Shown: positions 7,382 through 17,285, counted from the first letter of the stretch. The stretch: DNA of 64,000 nt from Corynebacterium falsenii (GCF_020099275.1 NZ_CP083646.1:1-64000); one strand, 5' to 3'. Numbers and translations: made by a program. Notes: a model not told the origin generated them from the sequence alone.

Positions 7382-9810
7382 TTGGAGCTCTGGTCCTGGA
7401 AGTCGAACTGGGTGGCGCTTCCCGACCGCCCGGCGGCGTCGGTGGCACGGGCCTTCTGAACGTCCGCCTCGGCGGCGGCACGGTCCCACTTCTGCGGGCG
7501 CGGGAACAGCGAACCATTCCGGGGTTCCAGCGGCGGCAGCGGATCGGGGGAATCGTTTTCTGCCCGGATGGCCTTGAGCTCGGCGTCGGTGAATGCTGCA
7601 TTGACGGCGAAGATGACCGTGTTGCCGGCCTTGTACACCGGGGTGACGCCCGGCGCGAACCACAGCCCCTCGGTCTGGGCCGGAATGTCCTTCTGGAATC
7701 CCCAGATCGGCGGCGGCGAGACCACGATGTAGGTGACTCCCAAGTCCTTGGCCGCGAAGTCCACGGCGTTGGCGTACTCCGGACGGTCGCCCGGCATACC
7801 CGCGCCGATGAGGTTCGGATTCCACATCATGAAGTTCGTGTTCGATGTGGGATCCACGCTGGGCCACAGGTAGTGGCGGTGCAGAGCCGGCAGCGCTTCG
7901 AGCGGGTACATCCAGCCGGAGCCCTCGTTCGGGTTGTTCGCAATCACGCCGTCGTAGGCGTGCGGCTGTTGAGACAGCCACTGGTAGGCCTCGATCTCGT
8001 CCTCGTCGATTTGGCGGTATTCTCGCGACGCAGCCACGCCGAACCAGTACACCGCATCCTTCGAACTTTGAGTGACATTGACCAGCACGATGGCCACAAC
8101 AACGGCTGCTGCCGTGCCCACCACGGTGAACGCCCGCGATGTCTTGCGCCACTTGTGCTGCTCGATGTTCTCCTTCGCCTCCAGCCAGCCGCCGAAGACA
8201 AGGCGAATGAGGGCCGCGATGGGCACTGCGGCGAACACCGCGAGCAACAGGGCGACGGGCAGGATGAGCCGGTGCGTGGTGTTGTAGTGCAGGGATCCCA
8301 CGGCGCCGGCGAGGTCGCCGACGATTCCGCTGAAGTGCTTCACCGAGTGCACCGCCACCACGGCGAAGGCCAGGTACGCCAGGGGTGCCCAGATGTTGCG
8401 ACGCCAGAAGATGAGAATCAGCCCGCCCGCGGCTGCCAGCCACAAAAGCCACCACTGGATGCCGAAGTCCGCCGCGTGGCGGGTCTGGAGTTCCAGCACC
8501 ATCTTCCAGGAATGCCAGCGGTCAAAAGGTTGCTCGTCGCTGAAGGCTTGAACTTCGCTGGCCAGCCCCAGGCCCTCAATGAACTGGGGAGCCACCAGGA
8601 GCAGAGTGATGAGCAACGCCGCGGCCATGTAAGCCACGTCGCGGACACGAGCCACGGCACCGCGGCCGAAGCGGTTGGATACCTTCCACACCGTCTCCTG
8701 CCCCTTCGTGGCGGGAACCCAGAGGCGGTAAAACAGCCACCAGCTGGCCACGAGCATTCCCACGACCGTGACCACGGACGGGTGCATCATGCCCGCACCG
8801 GCCAGTGCGAGGCCCGCGGGCAGGATGAACACCGGCCGCGAAGGAACCATCATGAACAATGCGGCGCAGATGCCCACCATGGCGATGCCAGCGAGGTACG
8901 GCCATGCGCCCACGTAGTAGCCGATGTAGAACAGGGCCACGATGCCGGAGCAGATGATCGCGGCGAAGGCCGCAGTGAGCGCAGCAGTGAAGCTGCGACG
9001 GCCGATGACCATCCACCCCAGGAAGGCCGCGGAGATCGGCAAAGCCACGCCCGGCAGCACCAGGCTAGTGACGTTGCTGGCCACCACGGGGCTGACCCCC
9101 GTGAAGGACTGGAAGAAGAATCCCATCACGTGCCACGCGGTGGGATAAAACAGCGAATCCTGGGTTTCGTAGTTCTGCAGCGGCCCCATCAGCGTGGACG
9201 AGCCGATGCCGGTCTCCATGATGTAGCGGATCGCGGAAGCGTGCCATAGGGAGTCCCAGCCCTGGAACACGTTGGCCAGGCCGTCCGGGGCTTCCTCCAG
9301 GTCGGTAAAGGCGCGGTGCAGGATCAGGGAGGCGCCGGTGATGACGCCGGCCAGCGGCACGATCCACGCCGGGTCGGCCATTCCGCCGCGGCGGCGGGGA
9401 GAGGTCCACCAACCGCGGATTCGCTCCCACCGGGTGCGAGTCACTGCTACGTCAGCACCATCGGCGGCATCAGAGGTCGAGGGATCCGTGGTGGCGTCGG
9501 ATGAAGAGGATGATGAGCGAGAAGAAAAGACGCGGGAGAACCGGGCGCGCCACCGAGCGCGCGAAAAGGCGATGCGCCACAGCAGACACAGCACGCAGAA
9601 AATGATGGTGCCCACGATGAGAGAGGTCTTTGTGACGGCCGTGCCATTGCGGCCGTAGATGTATGCCAGCGTGGAAAACACCCCGGCCGTGATCGGCAGG
9701 CTGGCGCTGATCGCCCACGGCAGGCGCAACCCTGCGCACCATCCGACCAAGGTTCCGGGCACCATGAACACCGCGATGGCGGTGAATACTGCTGTCCAGG
9801 CGCTGATCAT
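7378..9810 (-). CDS. Large polytopic membrane protein, DUF6541-like (possible GT-C-type glycosyltransferase)
   Basis: About 810 residues with 14 or more hydrophobic helices over the first ~600 residues and a soluble C-terminal part. A Ser-rich linker after the third helix contains SSSSSSDATTDPST. The architecture resembles DUF6541 proteins found beside truA in corynebacteria; a GT-C glycosyltransferase-like role in envelope building is inference and no catalytic residue was identified. ATG at 9810 is preferred because it starts directly with a membrane helix (MISAWTAVFTA) and AAGGAG lies 13 bases upstream; GTG at 9894 is the alternative and would add 28 residues. It lies 160 bases after truA, probably in the same transcript. 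It shares a CTAG stop with the facing gene. Confidence 0.6.
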   Translation of the reverse strand: MISAWTAVFTAIAVFMVPGTLVGWCAGLRLPWAISASLPITAGVFSTLAYIYGRNGTAVTKTSLIVGTIIFCVLCLLWRIAFSRARWRARFSRVFSSRSSSSSSDATTDPSTSDAADGADVAVTRTRWERIRGWWTSPRRRGGMADPAWIVPLAGVITGASLILHRAFTDLEEAPDGLANVFQGWDSLWHASAIRYIMETGIGSSTLMGPLQNYETQDSLFYPTAWHVMGFFFQSFTGVSPVVASNVTSLVLPGVALPISAAFLGWMVIGRRSFTAALTAAFAAIICSGIVALFYIGYYVGAWPYLAGIAMVGICAALFMMVPSRPVFILPAGLALAGAGMMHPSVVTVVGMLVASWWLFYRLWVPATKGQETVWKVSNRFGRGAVARVRDVAYMAAALLITLLLVAPQFIEGLGLASEVQAFSDEQPFDRWHSWKMVLELQTRHAADFGIQWWLLWLAAAGGLILIFWRRNIWAPLAYLAFAVVAVHSVKHFSGIVGDLAGAVGSLHYNTTHRLILPVALLLAVFAAVPIAALIRLVFGGWLEAKENIEQHKWRKTSRAFTVVGTAAAVVVAIVLVNVTQSSKDAVYWFGVAASREYRQIDEDEIEAYQWLSQQPHAYDGVIANNPNEGSGWMYPLEALPALHRHYLWPSVDPTSNTNFMMWNPNLIGAGMPGDRPEYANAVDFAAKDLGVTYIVVSPPPIWGFQKDIPAQTEGLWFAPGVTPVYKAGNTVIFAVNAAFTDAELKAIRAENDSPDPLPPLEPRNGSLFPRPQKWDRAAAEADVQKARATDAAGRSGSATQFDFQDQSSN
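9488..9510 (-). repeat. Dispersed motif copy inside the DUF6541-like gene
   Basis: On the minus strand: TCCTCTTCATCCGACGCCACCAC. It encodes SSDATT in a Ser-rich linker. Confidence 0.5.
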
Positions 9811-9970
9811 GAAAAGGGAGTCGCTCCTTGCGAGACGTGCGGGCGGCAGCAGCGCAAAGGCTGACTCTGCCGACCGCAGTGAGGGTAGGTTCACCGATAG
9901 GTTACTCGCGTGTACGACAACAACCGAAGTAGCTCGTCCTCGGCATGTCCTGACCGTGGCGGAAGGTGGC

Positions 9971-10837
9971 CTACTTTCCCAGCTCGGACGTGTCCCGCAT
10001 GGCCCGGGTAGTGTGCGCGCGGGCGAGGAGGTCGGCGTCCGCCGGGTAATCCACGCGCACCAAATTCAGTCCCTCGGCAGGAGCCACGGGGACCAGCGAG
10101 CTGCGCCGATCCTCCTCCAACAGCTCGGCGGTGAAGCCGGTGTCGCGCTTGCCCTCCCCCACGGTGAGCACCGCGCCCACGAGGGAGCGGACCATCGACC
10201 AGCAAAAAGCATCTGCGGTCACGTGCGCCTCGTAGGTCTGCGGCTCGCTGGAGGTCGAGACATCGACCCAACGGAATTGCTGCAGCTCCCGGATCGTCGT
10301 GGCGCCCTCGCGGGCCTTGCAGAACGCGGCGAAGTCGTTGAGTCCCACCAGCGCATCGCTGGCGAGCTGAACCTTATCGAGGTCGACCGGGTGGCGCCAC
10401 CGTGCGGTATCCCGAGCGCGGACGGGCCGGGGCCCCGGCGCAAACGTGGTCACGCGGTAGACATAGTGGCGACGCAGCGCGGAGAAGCGGGCATCAAACC
10501 CCTCCGGGGCGGCCGATGCCCCGTGGAGCCGGATATCGGGTGGCAACATGCGGGCGAGGCGACGCACTAGATCCTCCGGGGCAGTGAGGCTGCGCTGGGT
10601 GAATGTCTCTGCGGGCAGATCAACGTGCGCAACCTGCCCATCCGCATGCACGCCAGCATCGGTGCGGCCGGCGACCACGAGCGTGGCCGGGTGGCGGCAC
10701 ACCAGGGACAGCTTCTCCTCCAGCACCCCAGCGACGGTGCGCAGTCCCTCCTGGGTGGCCCAGCCGTGGAAATCGGTGCCGTCGTAGGCGATGTCGAGGC
10801 GAACGCGAACCATCTGCGCGGGGTTACTCTGCGCCAT
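9971..10837 (-). CDS. truA: tRNA pseudouridine(38-40) synthase TruA
   Basis: A 288-residue TruA. It isomerises uridines 38-40 in the tRNA anticodon stem. The catalytic Asp is in [17 protein letters not shown] (about residue 70), and the fold-typical [17 protein letters not shown] opens the protein. ATG at 10837 is chosen because GCGGAG lies five bases upstream; it overlaps the end of the DUF998 gene by 14 bases. A later ATG (10813, [10 protein letters not shown]) is possible. truA downstream of rplQ is common in actinobacteria; here about 6.4 kb of other genes separate them. Confidence 0.95.
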   Translation of the reverse strand: MAQSNPAQMVRVRLDIAYDGTDFHGWATQEGLRTVAGVLEEKLSLVCRHPATLVVAGRTDAGVHADGQVAHVDLPAETFTQRSLTAPEDLVRRLARMLPPDIRLHGASAAPEGFDARFSALRRHYVYRVTTFAPGPRPVRARDTARWRHPVDLDKVQLASDALVGLNDFAAFCKAREGATTIRELQQFRWVDVSTSSEPQTYEAHVTADAFCWSMVRSLVGAVLTVGEGKRDTGFTAELLEEDRRSSLVPVAPAEGLNLVRVDYPADADLLARAHTTRAMRDTSELGK

Positions 10838-11624
10838 GTGCTCCGCGATCTCGGCTGTCCTTCGCAGCATGCTGCTGGCTAGCTTCGATGACCGCGGCGT
10901 CGCGCTCGGCATTGCGGTCAGCGCGGCGCATACGGGCCGCGTTGGCCGTGGGGCGCAGCTTCGTCTGGTACAGACCCACGCCGAGGACCACCATCCAGAT
11001 CATGAGGATGTCGAACAGCATCCGGTCGACCACGCCCTGCCATTCGCCCACTAGCAGCGCCAGCAGCGGCCCGCCGATCGCGAGAACCAGCAGCACCATG
11101 CTCGTGGTCAGCAGCCCACCCGGCAGGATCGGCCGGTGCTCGGCCACGTACTTCTTTTTATCCTTCGACGCCACCACACCGGCCTTATCCTGGATCGTCT
11201 TGGCGATCGCGGCGCCAGCGGCAACGATGAGGAAGAAGCCCTGCACGAGCGCGGCGGTGTTGTGTACCGTCTCGTTGACGTTGAGCGGAATAACGCCCGC
11301 CACAGCGGCGGCGATGCCGGCGAGGATCAGTGACGCTCCGGCGAGCCGGGCCAGCCGCTGGGCGATGAGCACCGCGCCCACCGTAACCATGAGGATCGCG
11401 GCGATAACGAGGCCGCCGTTGAACCAGAGGTGGCCGGGGCTGCAGATGTAGCGGGAGCCGTAGGAGTTTTGATACAGGTCGCACTGGCTCACGCCAAGGT
11501 CGCCGATGAGGTTGTACTGCAGGGAGTACGAGCCTTGCCACTGGACGGTGGCGAGTGCTTGGCCGATGAAGTAGATAAGACCACTGAGTACGGCCAGGAT
11601 TCCTGCGGTTTTCCGTGCTGTCAT
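10824..11624 (-). CDS. DUF998 family integral membrane protein
   Basis: A 266-residue protein with six or more membrane helices. It carries the DUF998 pattern early on ([12 protein letters not shown] followed by [15 protein letters not shown]). The C-terminal ~40 residues are charged and cytoplasmic. The function of the family is unknown. AAAGGA stands eight bases before the ATG. The end overlaps truA. A copy of the dispersed motif inside the gene (11151-11180) encodes the segment [10 protein letters not shown] in a loop between helices. Confidence 0.75.
   Translation of the reverse strand: MTARKTAGILAVLSGLIYFIGQALATVQWQGSYSLQYNLIGDLGVSQCDLYQNSYGSRYICSPGHLWFNGGLVIAAILMVTVGAVLIAQRLARLAGASLILAGIAAAVAGVIPLNVNETVHNTAALVQGFFLIVAAGAAIAKTIQDKAGVVASKDKKKYVAEHRPILPGGLLTTSMVLLVLAIGGPLLALLVGEWQGVVDRMLFDILMIWMVVLGVGLYQTKLRPTANAARMRRADRNAERDAAVIEASQQHAAKDSRDRGAHGAE
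11151..11180 (+). repeat. Dispersed motif copy inside the DUF998 gene
   Basis: Reads CTTCTTTTTATC then CTTCGACGCCACCACACC on the plus strand, antisense to the gene. One of the strongest copies. Confidence 0.55.
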
Positions 11625-11732
11625 GTCGGTGATCCTTTCTCACATGCTTGGCCGAAGCGCGCTGCGTGATAACCCTTCTACCTGCAGCTTACTCCAGAGC
11701 CCGTGTGCCCTCCCCTGTCGGTCGGGGATGGC

Positions 11733-11754
11733 TGTGGGCGTCGAGAATAAAGAG
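11733..11754 (-). repeat. Dispersed motif copy upstream of the DUF998 gene
   Basis: On the minus strand: CTCTTTATTCTCGACGCCCAC, within the short gap between the M20 stop (11757) and the DUF998 start. The core is imperfect (GCCCAC). Confidence 0.4.
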
Positions 11755-11756
11755 AC

Positions 11757-13010
11757 CTAGCGGTCCAACCGGGCGAAACGATCGAACACGGCCGTGCCGA
11801 TGATAAGGGCGCGCTCGTCCATCATGAAGGCCGGGTGGTGCAGATCGGCTTCGGGGCCCTCGGCATCCCACACGCCGAGCCGCAGGTAGATGCCGGGGAT
11901 CTCCTCGGTGTACCAGCCGAAGTCCTCGCCACCGGAGGACTGTGCGGCCTCGCCCACGCCCTGCTCGCCGAGCACGTCGGTGACGGCGCGGGCGGCAATC
12001 TCGGCGCAAGCGTCGTCATTGACCACGGGCGGCACGCCCTGGATGTAGTTCACGTCTACGTTCACGCCGTACGGCTCGGCGATGGCGCGGATGGCCGGCG
12101 GGATGAGCTCGGGCAGCTCGGCCCAAGTATCGCGGCTCGCAGACCGCACGGTGCCCACGAGGGTTCCCTTAGCGGGGATGACATTCGGCGCGCCGGAGCC
12201 GGCCATGATCGAGCCCCACGTCAGCACGGTGCCGGAGCGCGGATCGATGCGGCGATCCACCACCTGGGCGATGCCGGTGGCCACGGTGGACAGGGCGTAG
12301 ACGATGTCGCCGGTCTCGTGCGGGCGGGCGGTGTGGCCACCACCTGCGGTGAGGGTGACTTCCAGGCGGGCGTTGGAGGAGGTGATGGCGCCGGCGTGCA
12401 CGCCCACGTCGCCGACCACGCGGTGCGGATCACAGTGCAGCGCGACGATGCGATCGACGTTGTCCACCGCACCATCCTTCACGCAGTCCACAGCACCGCC
12501 GGGCATCTGCTCCTCGGCGGGCTGGAAGATGAGACGCACGGGGTGCGGCGGCGGGGTTTTCGACAGCAGGGTGGCCGCGCCGAGCAACATGGCCGTGTGG
12601 GCATCGTGGCCGCAGGAGTGGGTCACGCCGGGGTTGGTGGAGGAGAACTCCAGGCCGGTGTCCTCGTCCATGGGCAGCGCGTCAATATCCGCGCGCAGGG
12701 CGACCTCGATGGGAGAGGTAGCGCCGTCCGCGGCGGGGATGTCGCAGGTCAGGCCGCTGCCGAAGGAGAAGCGGCGGACCTTGAAGCCCAGGCCGGTGAG
12801 GATCTTCTCGATGTAGTCGGTGGTCTCGTGCTCTTGGTAGCTGAGCTCGGGGTTTTGGTGGATGTGGCGGCGCCAGGTGCTCAGGTTGTCCAGCAGTTCC
12901 TGGTCCACGCCGGCGTAGTCGCATGCGGCCTTCCAGGCTGCGGCTGCGGCGGCGACGGCATCGGTGGCGGTGTTGGTGGTGTCAGTGGTGTCAGTGGTGG
13001 GGTTATTCAT
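11757..13010 (-). CDS. M20D-type metallo-amidohydrolase (N-acyl amino acid / peptide hydrolase)
   Basis: A 417-residue zinc amidohydrolase of the hippurate hydrolase/IAA-amino acid hydrolase group. The family pattern HQNPELSYQEHETTDYI follows a Thr/Asp/Ala-rich N-terminus. Metal ligands appear in CGHDAHTAMLLGAA and FQPAEEQMPGGA, with His residues in ALHCDPH and a late LHHPAF. Substrates of this group are N-acylated amino acids, for example released acyl-peptide products; the exact substrate cannot be told. AAAGGA precedes the ATG, which overlaps the end of the upstream S9 peptidase by 8 bases. The two enzymes may act in sequence on peptides. Confidence 0.9.
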   Translation of the reverse strand: MNNPTTDTTDTTNTATDAVAAAAAAWKAACDYAGVDQELLDNLSTWRRHIHQNPELSYQEHETTDYIEKILTGLGFKVRRFSFGSGLTCDIPAADGATSPIEVALRADIDALPMDEDTGLEFSSTNPGVTHSCGHDAHTAMLLGAATLLSKTPPPHPVRLIFQPAEEQMPGGAVDCVKDGAVDNVDRIVALHCDPHRVVGDVGVHAGAITSSNARLEVTLTAGGGHTARPHETGDIVYALSTVATGIAQVVDRRIDPRSGTVLTWGSIMAGSGAPNVIPAKGTLVGTVRSASRDTWAELPELIPPAIRAIAEPYGVNVDVNYIQGVPPVVNDDACAEIAARAVTDVLGEQGVGEAAQSSGGEDFGWYTEEIPGIYLRLGVWDAEGPEADLHHPAFMMDERALIIGTAVFDRFARLDR

Positions 13011-15198
13011 GGAAAATCCTTTCGCAGAATGTCAGCACGCGTTGTGCCATCTTGTAGCGGTTGGGCAGGCGTTCGAACTCGTGGCCTTCGTCTTCAAAGT
13101 GCAACAGTTCGGTCGGCACGCCGTGAGCCGCCAGCACGCCCATGCCTTGGTAGGCCTCGGAGATGGGAACATTGGAATCGAGTTCGCCGTGGATAAACAG
13201 CACGGGAACGGTGACCTTAGATAGCTGCCGCAGTGGTGATGCTTGTCGCAGCAAATGCCGGTCGAGGTTGGGATCGCCGTACTTGGGCTGCGCTGCAGCA
13301 GCGATCCACGGGTTGGTGTCTCGGTAGAAGGTTTCGAGGTCCGTCATGCCACAAGCCGCCACGCCTCCGGCCCAGCGGCCGAGGTGCCGGGTCATGGAGG
13401 CGTGGACAAGGTAGCCGCCGTAGGACCGACCCATGATGATCGCGCGTTTTTCGTCGGTGATGCCCGCAGAGATGAGGTAATCCAGGGAGTCTTCGGCGTC
13501 GTCGATAGCGGCGAAGCGCCCGTAGCGATCGTCGGCCTGGGAGAACCATCGTCCCCGCCCAGCCGACCCGCGCACGTTAGGTTGGAATACGGAATAGCCA
13601 GAGGCAGCGAGCTTGCGCAGCACGTTGTTGTAGTCGGGCCGCGATTGCCCCTCTGGGCCACCGTGGAAGTACACCACAGTGGGAGCCGGCTCGTCATGAT
13701 CGCGCCCTACGGCGCGGTACAGCCATCCGGAAAGCCGCATGCCGTCCCGAGCTGTGTAGTTGTGTAGCTCGGGCACAATCTCTGTCTTTTCCCACACGGA
13801 GAGCACGGGCCGGCCACGCTCGTCGCGTGGGCGGTTGTCGAGGGTGGTCGCGCCATCCTCTCCTTCGCTCGCATCGTTACCCAGCGCGGCGGTAGCGACC
13901 TGAAACTTGTCCCCCACCCAGCTGCCCGCTGCCACGTCGTAGAGTACAACGCGTGGCGGAAACTCGGGGCCAGAGACAGTGACGGCTAGTAGGTTGCCGT
14001 CCGCCGTTAGAGACGGGTCAGTGGCAATGAGCGACGGTAACTCGGGAACGGCAATCACCTTCGCCCCCTCGTCGGTAAGCGAGACGATTTCGAGGTCGCA
14101 CCAGCCCTCGTTGTTCCACAGCACGGCCAGGGTGGAGCCGTCGGAAGACACGGTGAACTCCTCGAGGTCTGCGTCCTCGCGCTCCATGAGCACTTCCATG
14201 TGGTAGCCGTGATCATGGGGAGTGAGCTGCAGGAGGCGGAAGCGCTTGGCGCTGTGATCGCTGCGCACGAGACAGTAGTGAGAGCGGCCTACGGGGATGA
14301 CACACCCCTGATCGGTCGTCGAGCCGTTGTCTACGGGCATGAGAGGCTGCCATGTGCCATCCGAATCCACGGCCAAAAGCTCACGGTTGCCGCGCGATCC
14401 CACGCGGAACAGCGACTTTTCGTTCCGAGAGTGCACCAGCGCGCCACCGGTGCGCCGGTCAACAACTTTCGTCTCCCCTGTCACGGGGTCGAAGAGGCGG
14501 CCTTCCACGGTGCCATCGTGGTCGTAGGCGCTCACGGCCACGTAGTCGTCTTCCCAGCTCACCAGCTCGACGGTCTTGTAGGCTGCCAGATCCACCATGT
14601 AGGCGTTCGGGTCGTCCGGGTTGGTGGTAACGAACCAAATCTGCTCGTGGTCACCACCGTCGGGCGAGACTTCGCAGGCCAGCCACGTCCCGTCCGGCGA
14701 GTACAGCACGCGTCGCACACCTCCCTTGATGGGGAGGTTGACTTCGCGTTCCTGGCCGGGGATGGGCTCCCCGTTGGCGTCGAGTGGGATCTGCAGTGCA
14801 AAGGGGTAGCGTTCCTGCTCGACCACGATGCAGGCCAGCAGAGAACCGTCCGGCGACAGGGCGGGCGCGCGCACGTAGCGTTCCGCCGACCACAGTCGCT
14901 TGCGCTCCGAGAAGTCCTTGGCGGCTTCCTCGGGGTCGATTTCGTACCGAACCATGTGCTCTGACAGTGCAGAAAGATCCTCTTTGCTCACAGATGACGA
15001 TCCTAGTTCCTGCTCCGGCCATCCGGTGAGGGGGCGAGCTGCAAACCGGCTAAAGTGCCGGTAATCGGTGTTGAATTCGTGCAGGGTAAGGGTGTCCGGG
15101 TCACTGTTGACGGGCGGCTGGTCGATCCTCGCCGCCCCGTGCTCGGTCACCGGCCTTGGTTCCGGCTCCCCGTTGGGGTCCTTGTTGACATCACTCAT
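13003..15198 (-). CDS. S9 family prolyl oligopeptidase-type serine peptidase
   Basis: A 731-residue protein: an N-terminal beta-propeller with WD-like blades (for example PDGSLLACIV, PDGTWLACEV) up to about residue 430, then an alpha/beta-hydrolase domain. The catalytic Ser is in MGRSYGGYLVH, the Asp in HGELDSNVP and the His in DEGHEFERL. No signal peptide is seen, so it is probably cytoplasmic and cleaves short peptides or acyl-peptides. It overlaps the M20 gene downstream and starts 57 bases after the ATP-grasp stop, so the three minus-strand genes likely form one transcript. Confidence 0.92.
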   Translation of the reverse strand: MSDVNKDPNGEPEPRPVTEHGAARIDQPPVNSDPDTLTLHEFNTDYRHFSRFAARPLTGWPEQELGSSSVSKEDLSALSEHMVRYEIDPEEAAKDFSERKRLWSAERYVRAPALSPDGSLLACIVVEQERYPFALQIPLDANGEPIPGQEREVNLPIKGGVRRVLYSPDGTWLACEVSPDGGDHEQIWFVTTNPDDPNAYMVDLAAYKTVELVSWEDDYVAVSAYDHDGTVEGRLFDPVTGETKVVDRRTGGALVHSRNEKSLFRVGSRGNRELLAVDSDGTWQPLMPVDNGSTTDQGCVIPVGRSHYCLVRSDHSAKRFRLLQLTPHDHGYHMEVLMEREDADLEEFTVSSDGSTLAVLWNNEGWCDLEIVSLTDEGAKVIAVPELPSLIATDPSLTADGNLLAVTVSGPEFPPRVVLYDVAAGSWVGDKFQVATAALGNDASEGEDGATTLDNRPRDERGRPVLSVWEKTEIVPELHNYTARDGMRLSGWLYRAVGRDHDEPAPTVVYFHGGPEGQSRPDYNNVLRKLAASGYSVFQPNVRGSAGRGRWFSQADDRYGRFAAIDDAEDSLDYLISAGITDEKRAIIMGRSYGGYLVHASMTRHLGRWAGGVAACGMTDLETFYRDTNPWIAAAAQPKYGDPNLDRHLLRQASPLRQLSKVTVPVLFIHGELDSNVPISEAYQGMGVLAAHGVPTELLHFEDEGHEFERLPNRYKMAQRVLTFCERIFHE

Positions 15199-15255
15199 GG
15201 GCTGCTTTCCCTGTCGCGTCCCTGTGGTCTCGCCTGAGGTATCGCTCGGGCGGGG

Positions 15256-17085
15256 TCACTCGTCGATGACGGCGGGGCCTTCCTCGCCCTCGTCGACCAG
15301 CGCGCCGGCCGGTGGCACGGCATCTCCCCAGCTCACGGGTTTGCGCAGGATCCAGGTGTCCTTGCCGCCACCGCCGCGAGAACTGTTGACGATCAGCGAT
15401 CCCGCCGCCGCCGTGCGGGTCAGTCCCGCCGGCACGGTGAATGCTTCGAGGTTTTTCGCGTAGCTGCTTCCTGCTCGCTCGTCTCCGTCGTCGGTGTGGC
15501 CTTGTTTATCCGACGCCACACCGCTGTCCGCCTGGTGTGCCGCTGCGGGGCGCACGTGGACAAATGCCCGAAGGTCCACGTGGCGGGGGTGAATGGTCAT
15601 CTCACCGTTCGTGTCCGCACCGTACGTGGGCAGGGTGGAGAGGCGAACCACGTCTTGGGCGATGAACTGCTCGGGTGTGTCCTTGAGCTCTTGGGCGCGC
15701 TTCTCCAGTTCCTCGGCCGTGCACTCCGGGCCGATGGTGATGCCGTTGCCGCCGTAGCCATCCACGGGCTTGACGACGACCTCGTTGAGTCGACCGAGCA
15801 CCGCGTCGACCTCACCGGGCTTGTGGCACAGGCAGGTCGGCACTTGGTCGAGGAGGGGCTCCTCGTCGAGGTAGAAGCGGATCATCTGTGGGACGTAGGC
15901 GTAGATGGCCTTGTCGTCTCCCACGCCGTTACCGAAGGCATTGGCGAAGGCGAGGCGGCGGTTCTGCAGCGCGTCCTCAAGGCCTGGGCCCAGCACCTCG
16001 CCGTTGAAGCCGGTGGCGCCGAAGAGGGTGTCGCGCTCGATGCGGATGTAAACGACATCGAGGGGGTGCGCGTCGCCGGCATCGTCCTGGTAGTGGAGGT
16101 AGCCGTCGATGATCGCGAGCTTGTCCGGCGTCAAAATGGGGCAGTCGATGAGCTCGGCGATACGGCGGTGCTCGAACCATGCGGAGTCGGAGTCGCCGAT
16201 GGATAGCACTGCCATTGCGGGTTCGTTGGGGTTCTTGCCGTTCTCCGGGGCGGAGGCAGCGAGGGTATCCCGGATCATGTCGAAGGCCTCGGCCGGATCG
16301 TGCATGTCGTAGCCCTCCATGACGTCGTCATAGAGCTTGCGGGTGATGCGGCGCATGGAGTGGGAGAAGGCGATGCCGGAGGGAACGCGCAGGTTGTCTT
16401 CGAGCACGAACCAGCGGCCCTCGTCGGTGCAGACGAGATCCATGCCGCAGATGTGGGCGCGGACGGACCCTGGCGGCTGCAGGTAACCGGAGTCCTCATA
16501 CCCGGGTGCTCGTTGGAGGTCGAACTCGTCGATGATGCCCGCTTCGACGATCTTCTTCTCGCCGTAGACGTCGTCGAGGAAGGCGTTGAGAGCGCGGGCG
16601 CGCTGCTCGAGGCCTTCGGAGAGGAACGTCCACGTCTCGTCGCTGACGATGCGGGGGACGAAATCCATGGGGAATACCTGGGGCTCGTCCTCTCCGGTGG
16701 CGCGGAAGGTAATGCCTTCCTCGAGCTCCATGCGCTCTGCTGCTGCCTGGCGGTCATGCAGATCGCTGAGGCCGATCTCGGCGAACTTCTCCATGGCGTA
16801 GGCGTACCGCGGGCGGGGCACGCCGTCCGAGAATAGGGCCTCGTCCCACAGCATTGCCGAGGGAGAATCGGGCGTGTAGGCCGCGAAGAGGTTGGCATCG
16901 GTCGAGGGTTCCGCTTCCGCGTCGGGGTCGTACGTAGGAAGCGTCTCCTCGGACAGTTCGGCAGTCACGAGGGGGCTAGGCGCATCGTTGGGCGCTGCGA
17001 ATTCCTCGGCTTCGGTGATATTGCCGGTGACGGTCGGAGCAGCATCAGTCGCGGTGTAGTTGGTGTCATCTTGAGTGGGGCACAT
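15256..17085 (-). CDS. Circularly permuted ATP-grasp type 2 protein (DUF404/DUF407)
   Basis: A 609-residue protein. After an acidic, disordered N-terminus (~75 residues) comes the permuted ATP-grasp body: RPRYAYAMEKFAEIGL, VLEDNLRVPSGIAFSH, VVYIRIERDTLFG, FANAFGNGVGDDKAIYAYVP and the nucleotide loop VKPVDGYGGNGI. Members are predicted amide-bond ligases and are often next to an alpha-E protein and a transglutaminase; neither is here. Near the C-terminus an insertion (ASDKQGHTDDGDERAGSS) interrupts a family-conserved stretch and is encoded by a copy of the dispersed motif. There is no ribosome binding site; a TATTAT box eight bases upstream suggests a leaderless mRNA. Confidence 0.85.
   Translation of the reverse strand: MCPTQDDTNYTATDAAPTVTGNITEAEEFAAPNDAPSPLVTAELSEETLPTYDPDAEAEPSTDANLFAAYTPDSPSAMLWDEALFSDGVPRPRYAYAMEKFAEIGLSDLHDRQAAAERMELEEGITFRATGEDEPQVFPMDFVPRIVSDETWTFLSEGLEQRARALNAFLDDVYGEKKIVEAGIIDEFDLQRAPGYEDSGYLQPPGSVRAHICGMDLVCTDEGRWFVLEDNLRVPSGIAFSHSMRRITRKLYDDVMEGYDMHDPAEAFDMIRDTLAASAPENGKNPNEPAMAVLSIGDSDSAWFEHRRIAELIDCPILTPDKLAIIDGYLHYQDDAGDAHPLDVVYIRIERDTLFGATGFNGEVLGPGLEDALQNRRLAFANAFGNGVGDDKAIYAYVPQMIRFYLDEEPLLDQVPTCLCHKPGEVDAVLGRLNEVVVKPVDGYGGNGITIGPECTAEELEKRAQELKDTPEQFIAQDVVRLSTLPTYGADTNGEMTIHPRHVDLRAFVHVRPAAAHQADSGVASDKQGHTDDGDERAGSSYAKNLEAFTVPAGLTRTAAAGSLIVNSSRGGGGKDTWILRKPVSWGDAVPPAGALVDEGEEGPAVIDE
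15501..15522 (+). repeat. Dispersed motif copy inside the ATP-grasp gene
   Basis: Reads CTTGTTTATCCGACGCCACA on the plus strand. Antisense it encodes VASDK within an apparent insertion. Confidence 0.55.
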
Positions 17086-17093
17086 AAAACCCG

Positions 17094-17099
17094 ATAATA
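17094..17099 (-). promoter_or_regulatory. -10 box for a leaderless start of the ATP-grasp gene
   Basis: TATTAT on the minus strand, eight bases before the ATG at 17085, with no ribosome binding site between. The upstream 100 bases are AT-rich compared with the rest of the window. Confidence 0.45.
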
Positions 17100-17230
17100 G
17101 GTGACAATTCTGCGTTATTTATGAAGATAGTGTTTCCGCAATGTGAATTCCACGATTTTTGATTCGCTGCATATTTTCTAATGAAAACTATTGCCATTCT
17201 TTTGCGCTATCCGCGGCGGGCAACGCAAAA

Positions 17231-17263
17231 CGGGGCGCATTCGCGAACAGCGAATGCGCCCCG
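17231..17263 (-). terminator. Rho-independent terminator after rplQ
   Basis: A perfect 14-bp stem (CGGGGCGCATTCGC with its complement) and five-base loop, followed on the minus strand by TTTTGCG. It closes the rpsM-rplQ transcript. Confidence 0.85.
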
Positions 17264-17285
17264 TGGAGAGGGGAGGTAGTGGGAC

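Noticed and set aside
7873-9249. Plus-strand open frame of 458 residues opposite the DUF6541-like gene
   Set aside because: Very rich in His, Gln and Arg, as expected from reading a membrane-protein gene backwards. The minus strand shows clean membrane helices.
11835-13196. Plus-strand open frame of 453 residues opposite the M20 gene
   Set aside because: Its composition (His/Gly/Val-rich, no hydrophobic core pattern) is that of an antisense shadow of a high-GC gene. The minus-strand M20 motifs are decisive.
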